Below, piece after piece: positions 8,215-17,747 of a DNA stretch of 41,112 nucleotides. Below the pieces are notes generated by a model. The model searched no databases and had not been told where the DNA came from. It saw only the letters and a list, made by a program, of their open reading frames with translations. Source of the stretch: Candidatus Sumerlaeota bacterium (GTDB taxonomy: Bacteria; Sumerlaeota; Sumerlaeia; Sumerlaeales; Sumerlaeaceae). The stretch lies in contig JADFCV010000001.1 in assembly GCA_017161655.1 (NCBI GenBank), forward strand, positions 593,795-634,906, given 5' to 3'. The position numbers and the translations under genes are program-made. Position 1 is the stretch's first letter. The number at the start of each line of letters is the position of its first letter.

Positions 8215-10203
8215 ATGATTTATGCAGACGGCACGCCAATGGTTTGGCCGATACCCGCTTTTGCACTCTTAGGCGCGGTTGTCATTTTTGTTTTTTCGCG
8301 GTGGTGGGCCCCTCGGACAGCTGGAAAAATCGCATGCACAGCTGTGGGGATAAGCTTTCTTTGGACACTCGTAGTCGCAGCTCATCTCCTTGGCAGTGGA
8401 GCAAGGCAATTAGCTATACACGAGCCTTTGTGGACTTGGCTAAGTGGGGCCGGCCCAGTTGATGCGAAAATTGGGTTCTATGTGGATCGCCTTGCACTGG
8501 TTTTTGCCATCATCGTATCGGGAGTCGGTTGGCTTATCCATCTTTATTCCTATGCCTACATGGAGGGCGACGAAGGCGAGCGCCGTTTCTTTGGATATTT
8601 GAACCTGTTTGTATTCTCCATGCTTACTTTGGTGATGGCCGATAACGCGTTCTTCATGTTCCTGGGATGGGAAGGTGTGGGAGCTTGCAGCTTTTTACTC
8701 ATCGGCCATTGGTACCAGAAGTCCGAGAACTGCGCTGCCGCACAAAAGGCCTTTTTGGTCACGAGGTTGGGTGACGTGTTCTTAATCTTAGGAATTCTTA
8801 TCTGTGCCCTACTTGTGGGAGTAGATTATACCAACCTCGTCGGATTCGATAAGGTCCGCGAGCTGCCCCAGGTGGATGCTTTTGGACACCTCAGCGGTAA
8901 AACTGTTCTGCTTATCGCTGGGCTGTTTCTGCTCGCTGGCGCTGCCGGAAAGAGCGCACAACTTCCTCTTCAGGTGTGGTTACCCGATGCTATGGCTGGC
9001 CCGACACCAGTCAGTGCGCTCATCCACGCTGCCACAATGGTGACAGCTGGCGTGTATCTCATCGCGCGTTTCCACCAGCTCTTTGTTCAAGTCCCTGAGC
9101 TTATGGCTGCAGTCGCGCTCGTCGGAGTTTTAACCGCCTTTTACGGAGCTACTTGCGCAATCGTCCAGACCGACATCAAGCGTGTCCTTGCGTATTCGAC
9201 GATCAGTCAGATTGGATACATGATTCTCGGCTTGGGCGTCGGGGCTTTTTCGCTCGGAGTCTTTCATTTCTTTACCCACGCGTTTTACAAGGCTCTTCTC
9301 TTCCTCGCGGCTGGCACGGTCATCCACAGTCTCCATGGCGAACAAAACATCTTCAACATGGGCGGATTGAAAAGGTTCCTGCCTAGGACGTACCTAGCAT
9401 TCCTAGCTGGCGCAGCTTCACTGGCAGGTTTCCCACTGGTGACGGCGGGGTTCTTCAGCAAGGATGGAATTCTGTGGAGTGCTCTAACAACCCAATTTGG
9501 CTCAGTCCCAATTTACCTTTTGGGACTTTTTACGGCTTTGCTTACTGCGATTTATTCTTTCCGTCTTGTGTTCATTGTTTTCTTTGGGGAGCAGCGTAAG
9601 GAAATTCATCCCCACGCTCCATCGTCGCTTCTCGAATGGCCCGTCATGATCCTTGCTCTATTCGCAGTCGTTGCAGGCTACCTTAACCTACCGCACGCTT
9701 TTGGCGGGGGAGCTTGGTGGGAACACTTCTTCGAACCAGTATTTAAAGAGGCCGAAGCGCGTCCGTTAGTTCACGACGGAGCTAAAGAGCTCCTTGCAGC
9801 GGGAGCAAGCGGATTATTGGCCCTGGTTGGGATAGCAGCCGCATGGAAACTCTATGGCCCCCCAGCCAGAAGAATTGTTCCAGAACCAGTGATTGCAGCT
9901 GGCGAGATTCAGAACGACACTCCGGCTCCTTACAAGTCCCCATTAGCGAACCTGCTTTTTGCGGGATGGTATTTCGACCGTCTGTACATGAGAGTTTTTG
10001 TTAGGGGATTCAAGCTCGTCGCGACTCTGGCCAACCTTGTCGATAACGTCATCGTGGACGGTTTCTACGAGCTTGTGGCGCTCATCGTGCGAGGATTTCA
10101 CGCCTTACTTGTGTTTTTTCAGAATGGCCGTACGAGCCGCTATGCGCTTGTCATGCTTTTTGGCGCTGTGGCGATTACCACTTTCGCTCTGATGTGGAGG
10201 TAA
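8215..10203 (+). CDS. nuoL: NADH-quinone oxidoreductase subunit L (antiporter-like)
   Basis: Distal proton-pumping subunit of the membrane arm, 662 residues, many transmembrane segments. The antiporter core is recognisable from GWEGVGACSFLLIGHWYQ near 149-166 (key glutamate) and LPDAMAGPTPVSALIHAATM near 260-279, followed by HAFYKALLFLAAGTVIHS near 353-370. A C-terminal hydrophobic helix follows a long charged and amphipathic stretch (about 540-640), consistent with the lateral helix that clamps the membrane arm. The ATG at 8215 lies 9 bp after nuoK; GGGAGG is at 8195-8200. Length is slightly above E. coli NuoL. Confidence 0.96.
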   Translation: MIYADGTPMVWPIPAFALLGAVVIFVFSRWWAPRTAGKIACTAVGISFLWTLVVAAHLLGSGARQLAIHEPLWTWLSGAGPVDAKIGFYVDRLALVFAIIVSGVGWLIHLYSYAYMEGDEGERRFFGYLNLFVFSMLTLVMADNAFFMFLGWEGVGACSFLLIGHWYQKSENCAAAQKAFLVTRLGDVFLILGILICALLVGVDYTNLVGFDKVRELPQVDAFGHLSGKTVLLIAGLFLLAGAAGKSAQLPLQVWLPDAMAGPTPVSALIHAATMVTAGVYLIARFHQLFVQVPELMAAVALVGVLTAFYGATCAIVQTDIKRVLAYSTISQIGYMILGLGVGAFSLGVFHFFTHAFYKALLFLAAGTVIHSLHGEQNIFNMGGLKRFLPRTYLAFLAGAASLAGFPLVTAGFFSKDGILWSALTTQFGSVPIYLLGLFTALLTAIYSFRLVFIVFFGEQRKEIHPHAPSSLLEWPVMILALFAVVAGYLNLPHAFGGGAWWEHFFEPVFKEAEARPLVHDGAKELLAAGASGLLALVGIAAAWKLYGPPARRIVPEPVIAAGEIQNDTPAPYKSPLANLLFAGWYFDRLYMRVFVRGFKLVATLANLVDNVIVDGFYELVALIVRGFHALLVFFQNGRTSRYALVMLFGAVAITTFALMWR

Positions 10204-10213
10204 CATCGACCGA

Positions 10214-11791
10214 ATGATTCTCGCATTACTCATCATCGTTCTTCTTGTGGGCGCAGTTCTATGTGCTCTCGCGGACCGCGTTGATCGGCGTGTCGTTCGC
10301 TGGACGGCGCTGATCATCACGTCGGTTGATCTCGCCTTAGCCATTGGAGTCGCTACTCTTGTTTCGCAAGGACCAATCGTATTTCGCCTCCCGTGGTTGC
10401 CGTCGTGGGGGGCGTCGCTTCATTTTGAGGCCGACGGGTTGGCAGCGCTTATGATCCTTCTCACCACAGTGCTCGGGGTGGTTGCTGTTTTGATTTCCTG
10501 GGAGGAAATTGAGCGACGATCCGGAGCGTTCCACGTATGGCTGCTCTTGCTGCAGGTTGGAATCTTAGTTGTTTTCCTGGCACGTGACGCCCTGCTTTTT
10601 TATCTCGGGTGGGAACTTATGCTGATCCCACTGTTCTTCATCATCGGGATTTGGGGCCATGAGGACAAACAGCGTGCAGCGTTCAAGTTCCTTCTTTTTA
10701 CGTTCGGCGGAAGTATTTTCATGCTGTTGGCCTTGCTGTACGTTTATGTGCGCCATCTCAACCTTGGCATGGGAGGAACCTTTGAAATTGAAGAACTTGC
10801 CAAAACACCGTTGAGCGCCAGTGAACAATGGTGGGTGTTTCTCGGCCTTTTCATCGGTTTTGCTGTAAAAATACCTCTGTTTCCCGTCCATACCTGGCTG
10901 CCTGATGCACATACCCAGGCTCCCACAGCTGGCAGCCTCATCCTGGCCGGGGTTCTGCTGAAAACTGGCGTTTACGGTCTCATTCGGCTCGCTATTCCCC
11001 TTGCCCCCCAGGCTGCTGAAGCATTTGCGCCTCTGATCATCGCCTTGAGCCTCATCGGCATCTATTATGGCGCTGTGGTGGCCTTTGCGCAACGCGATTT
11101 CAAACGACTCGTCGCCTATTCGAGTATCAGTCACCTGGGCTTTGTTGTTCTAGGTTTGTTCGTTGGAAATGCAGCTGGCTATCAAGGAGCGGTCCTTCAA
11201 ATGGTGAATCACGGTCTCGCGACCGGAGGACTCTTCCTACTGGCGGGAATTATCCAGCACAGGGCACACACACGGAATCTCGAGGTGTTCGGGGGACTAT
11301 GGAAATATGCCCCAGCCATGGGGGCCTTTCTCCTGTTCTTTGCTTTCGCTTCCCTCGGTATTCCTGGTACAGGGAACTTCATCGGTGAGCTTTACGTCAT
11401 CGCGGGGACATTCCAACTACACCACACGCTTGGTGCTCTGGCCGCACTAGCTGTCCTGTTTGCGGCCGCCTATTCGCTTAAGCTTTTCCTGTCTACCATG
11501 CACGGACCAACCGCACGTCCGTGGCGTGCCTTTAAGGACCTACATATCCACGAGAGTGTCGCGTTGGGCATCCTTTGTGTTGGGCTCATTGCTGTGGGAC
11601 TGTATCCCAAACTTGTAACCCAGCCCCTGTATTTTCCTCCCGACAGACTCGTTCCCACTACGGGCCGAGTACCGGAACGCGTGATTCGGGCAGAGGCTGC
11701 GAGAGGCTCTCTCTCCTCAGTGTCTCGTATGCGCTCAAAAAGTTTCAGCTTAGATCATGAAGTTGTTTTGGTTTCGGAGGCCAGCAAGTGA
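10214..11791 (+). CDS. nuoM: NADH-quinone oxidoreductase subunit M (antiporter-like)
   Basis: Second antiporter-like proton-pumping subunit, 525 residues. Visible landmarks are FYLGWELMLIPLFFIIGIWG near 131-150 (conserved membrane glutamate), the lysine region FAVKIPLFPVHTWLPDAHTQ near 216-235 and APTAGSLILAGVLLKTGVYG just after. The C-terminus carries about 35 polar residues beyond the last helix (near 490-525), longer than in common homologues. The start is the ATG at 10214, with GGAGG about 12 bases upstream at the end of nuoL. The stop overlaps the nuoN GTG start. Confidence 0.96.
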   Translation: MILALLIIVLLVGAVLCALADRVDRRVVRWTALIITSVDLALAIGVATLVSQGPIVFRLPWLPSWGASLHFEADGLAALMILLTTVLGVVAVLISWEEIERRSGAFHVWLLLLQVGILVVFLARDALLFYLGWELMLIPLFFIIGIWGHEDKQRAAFKFLLFTFGGSIFMLLALLYVYVRHLNLGMGGTFEIEELAKTPLSASEQWWVFLGLFIGFAVKIPLFPVHTWLPDAHTQAPTAGSLILAGVLLKTGVYGLIRLAIPLAPQAAEAFAPLIIALSLIGIYYGAVVAFAQRDFKRLVAYSSISHLGFVVLGLFVGNAAGYQGAVLQMVNHGLATGGLFLLAGIIQHRAHTRNLEVFGGLWKYAPAMGAFLLFFAFASLGIPGTGNFIGELYVIAGTFQLHHTLGALAALAVLFAAAYSLKLFLSTMHGPTARPWRAFKDLHIHESVALGILCVGLIAVGLYPKLVTQPLYFPPDRLVPTTGRVPERVIRAEAARGSLSSVSRMRSKSFSLDHEVVLVSEASK

Positions 11792-13188
11792 CCGAATATC
11801 TCCGCTATCTCCCAGATCTTTTACTCGGAATCGGTGGAACGACAACGCTTTTATTGGGCGCATGGCGCGAAGACAAGGCCGGACGTGATTTTGTCCGGTG
11901 GCTTACACTGGTTTTTCTTGCTCTGGCAGGAGCTGCCGCGTTTTATGCGGCCTTGTTTCCTCAGGGGGTGAGTTGGATCGTCTGGACCCCTCTTGCCAAA
12001 GCGTTTTCCCTTGTCTTTATCTCTGTGGGCATTTGGGTTGTCTTGTGCGAACCACCCCCACCACTGCGAGCAGGAGAATGGTACGCTCTCCTGCAGTTCG
12101 CTATCATTGGAATGCTTGTACTTGCACGCAGCTCGAATCTTGCGGCTCTTTTCTTGGGGATTGAAACACTCTCCCTTGCCCTTTACGTATTGGTCGCTTT
12201 CCGATACGCTACCCGCACTGCAATTCGCGGTGGAGCTCTTTATCTTGTCCTTGCAAGCTTTGCTAGTGCATTCCTAGGATTCGGGCTTGCTCTCATTTAT
12301 ACGGCCTACGGCACCCTCGACGTCACGCGAATCATGCAAATTCAAGAGTCCCCCACTATGCTTACGTTCCTCGGACATGTGGGGGTTGGCCTGTTTCTCG
12401 TGGGTGCCGGATTTAAACTTGCCGCTGTACCCTTTCACATGTGGGCACCGGATGTCTATGAGGCAGCGCCTTCCGTGGTTAGCGGGATTATCGCTTCGGC
12501 CTCAAAGGGAGCGACTCTTGCAGCACTTCTTCCTCTTGTCTTTCTTTTCACATCCCACACCACGACACTGTACGTTATCACTGTCATCACTGTGATTGCT
12601 GGCAATCTCCTGGGGTTGTTGGAGCAGCGCCCTAAACGCATCCTGGCGTATTCGTCAATCGCTCACGTTGGTTATTTGCTGGTGGGTTATCTTGCGCTGG
12701 TAAGTGCACGTGGCGAATCAACACAGACCTCTCATATACAGGAAGCCATCTTCTTCTACGTCGTGGGGTACACACTTGCAGCGTTGGGAGCCTTTGCTGT
12801 GCTTGGGCAGCTAGAGGATGGCCGCACCCTCTACCTTCGTGATCTCCGAGGATTACTTAAGCGGCATCCATTGGCCGCATGGCTACTTATGGTGTTTGTT
12901 GTGAGTCTAGCTGGAATCCCGCCCACCGTTGGATTTTTGAGCAAGTTTTATCTTTTCCTTGAAGCGGTGAAAGCTGGTCACGTGGGTCTCGTGTTGTGGG
13001 CGCTCGGCGGCAGCGCGATAGGGGTCTTCTATTACACACGAATACTTGCTCAGCTCTTCATGTCCGCCACCGAAGGCGTTGAAGTAAAAGTGCAGCGCGA
13101 CAGGCTAAGGGATGTTGTTCTCACGGCAACTGCTTGCTTAACGATTTTGTGGGGCATGACTCCGCATTTTGTTTTTGCTCTTCTTTAG
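11788..13188 (+). CDS. nuoN: NADH-quinone oxidoreductase subunit N (antiporter-like)
   Basis: Third antiporter-like subunit, 466 residues. Signatures are LFLGIETLSLALYVLVAF near 117-134, with the conserved glutamate, and AAVPFHMWAPDVYEAAPS near 211-228, followed by the lysine-containing SASKGATLAALLPL. The GTG at 11788 overlaps the nuoM stop (GTGA), and CGGAGG lies 7 bases upstream. This is the last complex I gene; the set C/D to N is complete and in E. coli order. Confidence 0.96.
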   Translation: MTEYLRYLPDLLLGIGGTTTLLLGAWREDKAGRDFVRWLTLVFLALAGAAAFYAALFPQGVSWIVWTPLAKAFSLVFISVGIWVVLCEPPPPLRAGEWYALLQFAIIGMLVLARSSNLAALFLGIETLSLALYVLVAFRYATRTAIRGGALYLVLASFASAFLGFGLALIYTAYGTLDVTRIMQIQESPTMLTFLGHVGVGLFLVGAGFKLAAVPFHMWAPDVYEAAPSVVSGIIASASKGATLAALLPLVFLFTSHTTTLYVITVITVIAGNLLGLLEQRPKRILAYSSIAHVGYLLVGYLALVSARGESTQTSHIQEAIFFYVVGYTLAALGAFAVLGQLEDGRTLYLRDLRGLLKRHPLAAWLLMVFVVSLAGIPPTVGFLSKFYLFLEAVKAGHVGLVLWALGGSAIGVFYYTRILAQLFMSATEGVEVKVQRDRLRDVVLTATACLTILWGMTPHFVFALL

Positions 13189-13195
13189 AGCAGTC

Positions 13196-14902
13196 ATGAC
13201 AACCGCACCAAAACAGTGCACCGCTCTTTTTTCTCACCAGAGATCGATATTCAAGTTGCTGTTGGCGCGGTGCATTTCTGTGAACGCGTTGCTTGGCAAG
13301 AGCGTTTTGCTTATCCTTGCTTGGGGCATAATCTTCGCATCAGACGCGGGACGAGCCGCGGTCCTGCATCTCTCAAACGGAAAGCTTGTGCGGGGAGAAA
13401 TCGTTGCAGAAACTTCTCGCGTTCTTCACCTCAAGACTCCGCTAGGGATACTCTCCTTTGCAAAAAGTGAGATCATCAGCGTCGAGGATTCTTATGGCGC
13501 TGGGGAATCCGCTCTGGCTCAGCAACTTGAACGGTCTTTCGAGGCAGGAAAAACGCTGGACGGCCTTACGATCTTGCAACGCCTCTCCATCTCGAGCAAC
13601 ACCGAGGAGCTTGTGTCCTGTGATCGGGTGGTTTTACAAAATTTCAGTCTTATCGAGAACTTTGCGAAAACAAATCCTACTCTAACAATCGAAACGCTGA
13701 AGTGTTACCTTTTTGCACGAGCGACCCCTCCCCCATCAGCTCTCTTTGAGAAGACATTTGAACTTGCTGTCGCAACGGGTGATACCTCGCAAACTGCCAC
13801 GCTGGTGAAAATACCGCTTCAACGCAAGTGGGACCAGCTGTTTGATCGTCAGATCGTCGAGCAGCTACTCGAGCTCTGCCGTAACACCGATGAGATGCCA
13901 CTACAGGATCGCCTGCTCATTGCCGCATACCTCTGCTGTTCCATTACTGGACAGGACAACGAGTCCCAGCGACTTCTGCGGAGAACCATCGATTTAGTAG
14001 CAGAAACGATTCAACAGGTTTTTGCACAGCTTGAAACGAAGTCTGTCTCCGCGTCCCGCGCTGCGCTGGAGACTGTGAATCCGTTGGAAATCGTTCCTCG
14101 CGAGAAAATCCCGGAGCTTTTCTCAAACCTGATTGGACGCGCTCATAACATCAACACAACAAATACCCAGCTTGTCATCCTATCTTGGATCACGGCCAAC
14201 TCTGAAAAAATCCCGGATTTTGACTACAGTGCCGCGTTAATAGAACAGCATAAATTGCTGGTCGAAGCTCACGATTTTGGGGCGGCGCGGCAGCTGGCTA
14301 AACAGTGGGAGACTAGGTCCCCCGATCTCGCTGCTCTCTTGCTTCTCAAAACGGAGTTTTACGAACGAGAAGCTGCTCTTTCCCCCACTGAGCATGCGGC
14401 CCGCTACAAACTTGCAAAATGGGCTTGTGAAATGGGACTCACCGAGCAGGGTCTCCAAGTGTTTCGGCGCCTGTTATCATCACCCGTGGTTGGTCGCGCC
14501 TGCTACCTCCAGCTCAGACAGTGGAAAACTTGCAAGGACGCCGCTGTGCTCGAAGAAGCAATTGGGCTTTTTCGTCAGGGGCTATATTCGTCAGCTGCCG
14601 AAAAAGCTGAACTCATCGCCAACTCACGGGAAAAGTCCGACCTCACAACCGAGGCGTCCCTGCTAGCTTCACTTGCCAAGCGCCAGGCCAAAGAGGCCCC
14701 TGAACGCGAGAAATACCGCGCATTAGCACTATTGCAGCAAGCAGAACGTCACGCACTGCGGGGGGAATATCCTTATGCAAGAACCTGCCTTGAAAGAGCC
14801 CAACAGATGTGCCGCTCAGCTGAAATCTTAGCAGCGTCATCGGTACTCCAGCGGAGATTCCCCCAACTGGCAGACACGCCCCGTCAAGAGTCCACCCCCT
14901 AG
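13196..14902 (+). CDS. Exported repeat-rich (TPR-like) protein of unknown function
   Basis: I do not recognise a named family. A hydrophobic export signal (about LLGKSVLLILAWGIIFASDAG) is followed by a short beta-type segment (LHLSNGKLVRGEIVAET, LHLKTPLGILSFAKSEI) that resembles the small N-terminal modules found in exported proteins of several Gram-negative lineages. The remaining 450 residues look all-helical and Ala/Leu/Glu-rich with repeated helix pairs, suggesting TPR-like repeats. The start is uncertain: ATG 13196 gives 568 residues with a long n-region. An in-frame GTG at 13280 would give a textbook signal peptide, and a TTG at 13169 overlaps nuoN. It begins 7 bp after nuoN and so is probably co-transcribed with nuo, though a link to complex I is only positional. 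Confidence 0.7.
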   Translation: MTTAPKQCTALFSHQRSIFKLLLARCISVNALLGKSVLLILAWGIIFASDAGRAAVLHLSNGKLVRGEIVAETSRVLHLKTPLGILSFAKSEIISVEDSYGAGESALAQQLERSFEAGKTLDGLTILQRLSISSNTEELVSCDRVVLQNFSLIENFAKTNPTLTIETLKCYLFARATPPPSALFEKTFELAVATGDTSQTATLVKIPLQRKWDQLFDRQIVEQLLELCRNTDEMPLQDRLLIAAYLCCSITGQDNESQRLLRRTIDLVAETIQQVFAQLETKSVSASRAALETVNPLEIVPREKIPELFSNLIGRAHNINTTNTQLVILSWITANSEKIPDFDYSAALIEQHKLLVEAHDFGAARQLAKQWETRSPDLAALLLLKTEFYEREAALSPTEHAARYKLAKWACEMGLTEQGLQVFRRLLSSPVVGRACYLQLRQWKTCKDAAVLEEAIGLFRQGLYSSAAEKAELIANSREKSDLTTEASLLASLAKRQAKEAPEREKYRALALLQQAERHALRGEYPYARTCLERAQQMCRSAEILAASSVLQRRFPQLADTPRQESTP

Positions 14903-14946
14903 CAAATTCCGTATAGGAGACAGAAAAGACAACAAACTAAGCTAAA

Positions 14947-14961
14947 GCCGAGATGATCGGC
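14947..14961 (-). terminator. Possible weak intrinsic terminator after the response regulator
   Basis: Read on the minus strand, GCCGA-TCATC-TCGGC forms a perfect 5-bp stem with a 5-base loop starting 3 bases after the response-regulator stop. It is followed by TTTAGCTTAGTTT. The stem is short and the T-run interrupted, so strength is doubtful. On the plus strand the stem is followed by GGG, so it would not end the nuo transcript in the classical way. Confidence 0.3.
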
Positions 14962-14964
14962 GGG

Positions 14965-16314
14965 TCACTGAGATTCAATGCCTAATTCCTTAAGACGACG
15001 AATGAGCGTTCGTCGAGATATCCCCAGCAATGACGCAGCTTTCGTTCGATTCCCCGAGGTTGCCTGGAGAGTACGGATAATTGCTTGCCTCTCAAGTTCA
15101 TCAAGTGGAATGCCCAATGGGACCTCTAGACGTTCCGGCGGCATCGCTTGGAATTCGGCCGGTAGGTCGTTTACCCCTATGACCGGCGATTGCGCAAATA
15201 TTACTAACGTCTCCACCACATTGCGCAATTGCCGTACGTTTCCGGGCCAGTGATAGCTCTGGAGCTTTTGCAACGCCTCCTGAGAGAGTGAGATTTCTCC
15301 CCGCCCGTGCTCCTTCGCAAATTCTCTTAAGAAATGCGATACAAGTAATGGAATATCAGAGCGCCGCATACGCAATGGCGGCACCGTTATTTTCACAACG
15401 TTAAGCCGATAATATAAGTCTTCGCGAAAACGGCCTTCCTCAACCTCTTCCTGGAGATTTCGATTCGTGGCCGCAATAACCCGAATATCCACCCGGCGTG
15501 GTTCTGTGCCCCCAACTCGCATGAATTCGTGGGTTTCTAACACACGAAGGAGTTTGACCTGTGTTGCCAGCGGAATCTCCCCGATCTCGTCGAGAAACAA
15601 CGTTCCCCCGTCGGCCAGCTCGATAAGTCCGGCTTTTTTAGCAACGGCTCCTGTAAAGGCGCCCCTTTCGTACCCAAACAACTCACTCTCAACAAGCGTT
15701 TCGCACAGGGCGCCACAATGGATGGGGATAAATGGCTTACTGGCCCTTCGAGAATTCTTGTGTATAGCCCGTGCGACCAGTTCCTTTCCGGTCCCGCTCT
15801 CGCCTTCGATGAGCACGGTAGCCGCGGTGTCCGAGACTATCCGCAGTTGTTCAATAAGGCTTCTGATCTCAGGCGACTCTCCAACGATTTCGTCAAATCC
15901 CGTACGATCACTGAGCTGACGACGAAGCGCCACATTTTCTTTGACGAGGCGCTGATGCTCCATTGCCCGAGCAACTTGAATGCGGAGTTCTGCCAGATTC
16001 ACCGGCTTCGTGAGGTAGTTCAGCGCACCAGCTTTCAGAGCTTCCACTGCTGACTCGATTGTGCCATAGGCTGTCAATAGGAGTACAACGGGTGGGGGCG
16101 TAAGACTGCGTGTAGCACGCAAGACCTCCATGCCCGAGATATCGGGCAAACGCAAATCGCAAACAGCAACGTCAACTTCTTCTTTTTCCAGGATCTCTAG
16201 GGCATCGCGCCCACAGTTCGCCGTCAGGACCTTATAGCCCGAACGGACAAACGCTAGCTCCAGGCTCCTTAGATTCTCCTCGTTATCGTCGACTATTAGG
16301 AGTTTTCCTTCCAT
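14965..16314 (-). CDS. NtrC-family sigma54-dependent response regulator
   Basis: Cytoplasmic transcription activator of 449 residues. A receiver domain (about 1-120) has the acidic pair D9/D10, phosphoacceptor D53 (CDLRLPD) and K103. A sigma54 AAA+ domain (about 140-375) has Walker A GESGTGKE at 171-178, the sigma54-contact loop GAFTGA at 218-223 and Walker B GGTLFLDE at 236-243. A Fis-type helix-turn-helix ends the protein (GNRTKAASLLGISRRTLIRR). The GAFTGA loop is intact, so it should act on sigma54 promoters. The start is the ATG at 16314, with AAAGGTGG 6 bases upstream; an upstream in-frame ATG at 16347 lies inside the kinase gene. It lies 14 bp after the kinase stop, so they are a cognate pair. 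Targets are not evident. Confidence 0.93.
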   Translation of the reverse strand: MEGKLLIVDDNEENLRSLELAFVRSGYKVLTANCGRDALEILEKEEVDVAVCDLRLPDISGMEVLRATRSLTPPPVVLLLTAYGTIESAVEALKAGALNYLTKPVNLAELRIQVARAMEHQRLVKENVALRRQLSDRTGFDEIVGESPEIRSLIEQLRIVSDTAATVLIEGESGTGKELVARAIHKNSRRASKPFIPIHCGALCETLVESELFGYERGAFTGAVAKKAGLIELADGGTLFLDEIGEIPLATQVKLLRVLETHEFMRVGGTEPRRVDIRVIAATNRNLQEEVEEGRFREDLYYRLNVVKITVPPLRMRRSDIPLLVSHFLREFAKEHGRGEISLSQEALQKLQSYHWPGNVRQLRNVVETLVIFAQSPVIGVNDLPAEFQAMPPERLEVPLGIPLDELERQAIIRTLQATSGNRTKAASLLGISRRTLIRRLKELGIESQ

Positions 16315-16328
16315 ATACCACCTTTGGC

Positions 16329-17747
16329 CTATCCGCGAGTTACGCATGATTCGCGTGGTAGGCGAATTGTAAACACGGCGCCTCGGTTGGGGTCATTCGC
16401 AGCCTCAACGGTGCCGCCGTGTTCCTGAACGATTTTTTTTGCGATAGCGAGACCCAAACCAGTGCCTCCCTTTTTAGTCGTATAAAACGCATCAAAAACA
16501 TGAGGCAGATTGTCTTCCGGGATGCCGGGACCCGTGTCAGCAACAACAAGCGTGACGTTGTTCTTTTCAGGAATGAGTGTTAGCTCAATGTGCTTCCGGA
16601 CGCTGTTTGAAACCGCCTGAATCGCGTTCAAAAAGATGTTGCGCACGGCCTGGTAGATCAGACGCCGATCTCCCTCAATATGGGTATCAGCGCTGCTCGA
16701 GACATTTACAGTAATGGAGATACCACGGCTTTCTAGCTCAGGCCGATGAGCGTCAATAATTTCCTGAACCACACCAGCGAGCGGAAAACGTGTGACACTT
16801 TCACGAGTCGGAAGAGCAAATTCCAGAAACCTGCTCAGGGTTTCATTCAAGTGCTCTATTTCGCAACGAACTCGCTTCAAGAGTCGGGTCGTGGTTTCAT
16901 ACGATCCCTTGGGGTCAGCCTCTGCGCCGGCAAGGTCTTCTTCTGCAAGTTGAAGATTTATGCTCATAGCGTTAAGAGGATTTCTAATCTCGTGCGCCAG
17001 ACCAGAAGCCAAGGTTCCCACATAAGCCATTTGCGCAAGTTCCACGTTGCGAGTGACAAGTTCTACGTGGCGACGAACCAGCCGCCAAACAGTGAAGAAC
17101 ACAGTCAAAAGCACTCCCAAAAGCAAAAACGCTTGGATCGCCAAAGCACGAGTGATCTGCTGACTCGTTGCCTCAATCCGGCCGTAAGGTAGGCTTTCAG
17201 CTAGCCGCAACCGGATTTCACCAACGGGCTTACCGTTGTTATCGATTGTCTGACGAACCTCAGGAACGCTTTGCCCCGTGCCAGTTTGACGCACCACCAC
17301 TTCGACAGGAGTTCTCCCCTCAACAGACACATCGCTTCTGTAGGGACTATCGCCAAAGGAACGGGTTCGGAACACTTGCTCGGCCTCGTTGGTCTGCTCG
17401 ACTACATAATTCCCCGTTTTCGGGTCAAAAATACCCGCCCAAATGATCCTTTTGTTTTGTCGTAGAATCACCTGCGTCAAAGGTCGAACACGCTCTGCCA
17501 CTTTGCCGCCACTGAGTGACGACGATTGCTCCTCGTGCATAACTTGAACGATTTCCCTCGCTAGTTGACGAGCCTGTTCTTGGGCAAGTTCGATGGCAGC
17601 TTTGACGTTTCGCTTCTGCAGAGTATTGATATAATAGCTTGCCGCTGCAAAAAGCAGAAACGCAGCCAGCAACCCCCCCGCTGCAAACGCGAGAAAAAGT
17701 TTGGCCTGGAAAGTTAAAGCGAATCGTTCAGGAATTCGGCGCCTCAT
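16329..17747 (-). CDS. Membrane sensor histidine kinase
   Basis: Inner-membrane sensor of 472 residues. There are two transmembrane helices (about 15-38 and 201-223) enclosing a roughly 160-residue extracytoplasmic domain of unknown ligand. A short linker with no recognisable HAMP domain leads to HisKA, with phosphoacceptor H252 in SGLAHEIRNPLNAM. The HATPase_c domain shows the N-box (RNIFLNAIQAV), G1 (VADTGPGIPEDN), F-box (FDAFYTTKKGG) and G2 (GTGLGLAIAKKIV). The ATG at 17747 overlaps the upstream membrane-protein gene by 20 bp, and the response regulator follows after 14 bp. Operon context with LptC/LptA-like genes suggests envelope sensing (inference). Confidence 0.93.
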   Translation of the reverse strand: MRRRIPERFALTFQAKLFLAFAAGGLLAAFLLFAAASYYINTLQKRNVKAAIELAQEQARQLAREIVQVMHEEQSSSLSGGKVAERVRPLTQVILRQNKRIIWAGIFDPKTGNYVVEQTNEAEQVFRTRSFGDSPYRSDVSVEGRTPVEVVVRQTGTGQSVPEVRQTIDNNGKPVGEIRLRLAESLPYGRIEATSQQITRALAIQAFLLLGVLLTVFFTVWRLVRRHVELVTRNVELAQMAYVGTLASGLAHEIRNPLNAMSINLQLAEEDLAGAEADPKGSYETTTRLLKRVRCEIEHLNETLSRFLEFALPTRESVTRFPLAGVVQEIIDAHRPELESRGISITVNVSSSADTHIEGDRRLIYQAVRNIFLNAIQAVSNSVRKHIELTLIPEKNNVTLVVADTGPGIPEDNLPHVFDAFYTTKKGGTGLGLAIAKKIVQEHGGTVEAANDPNRGAVFTIRLPRESCVTRG

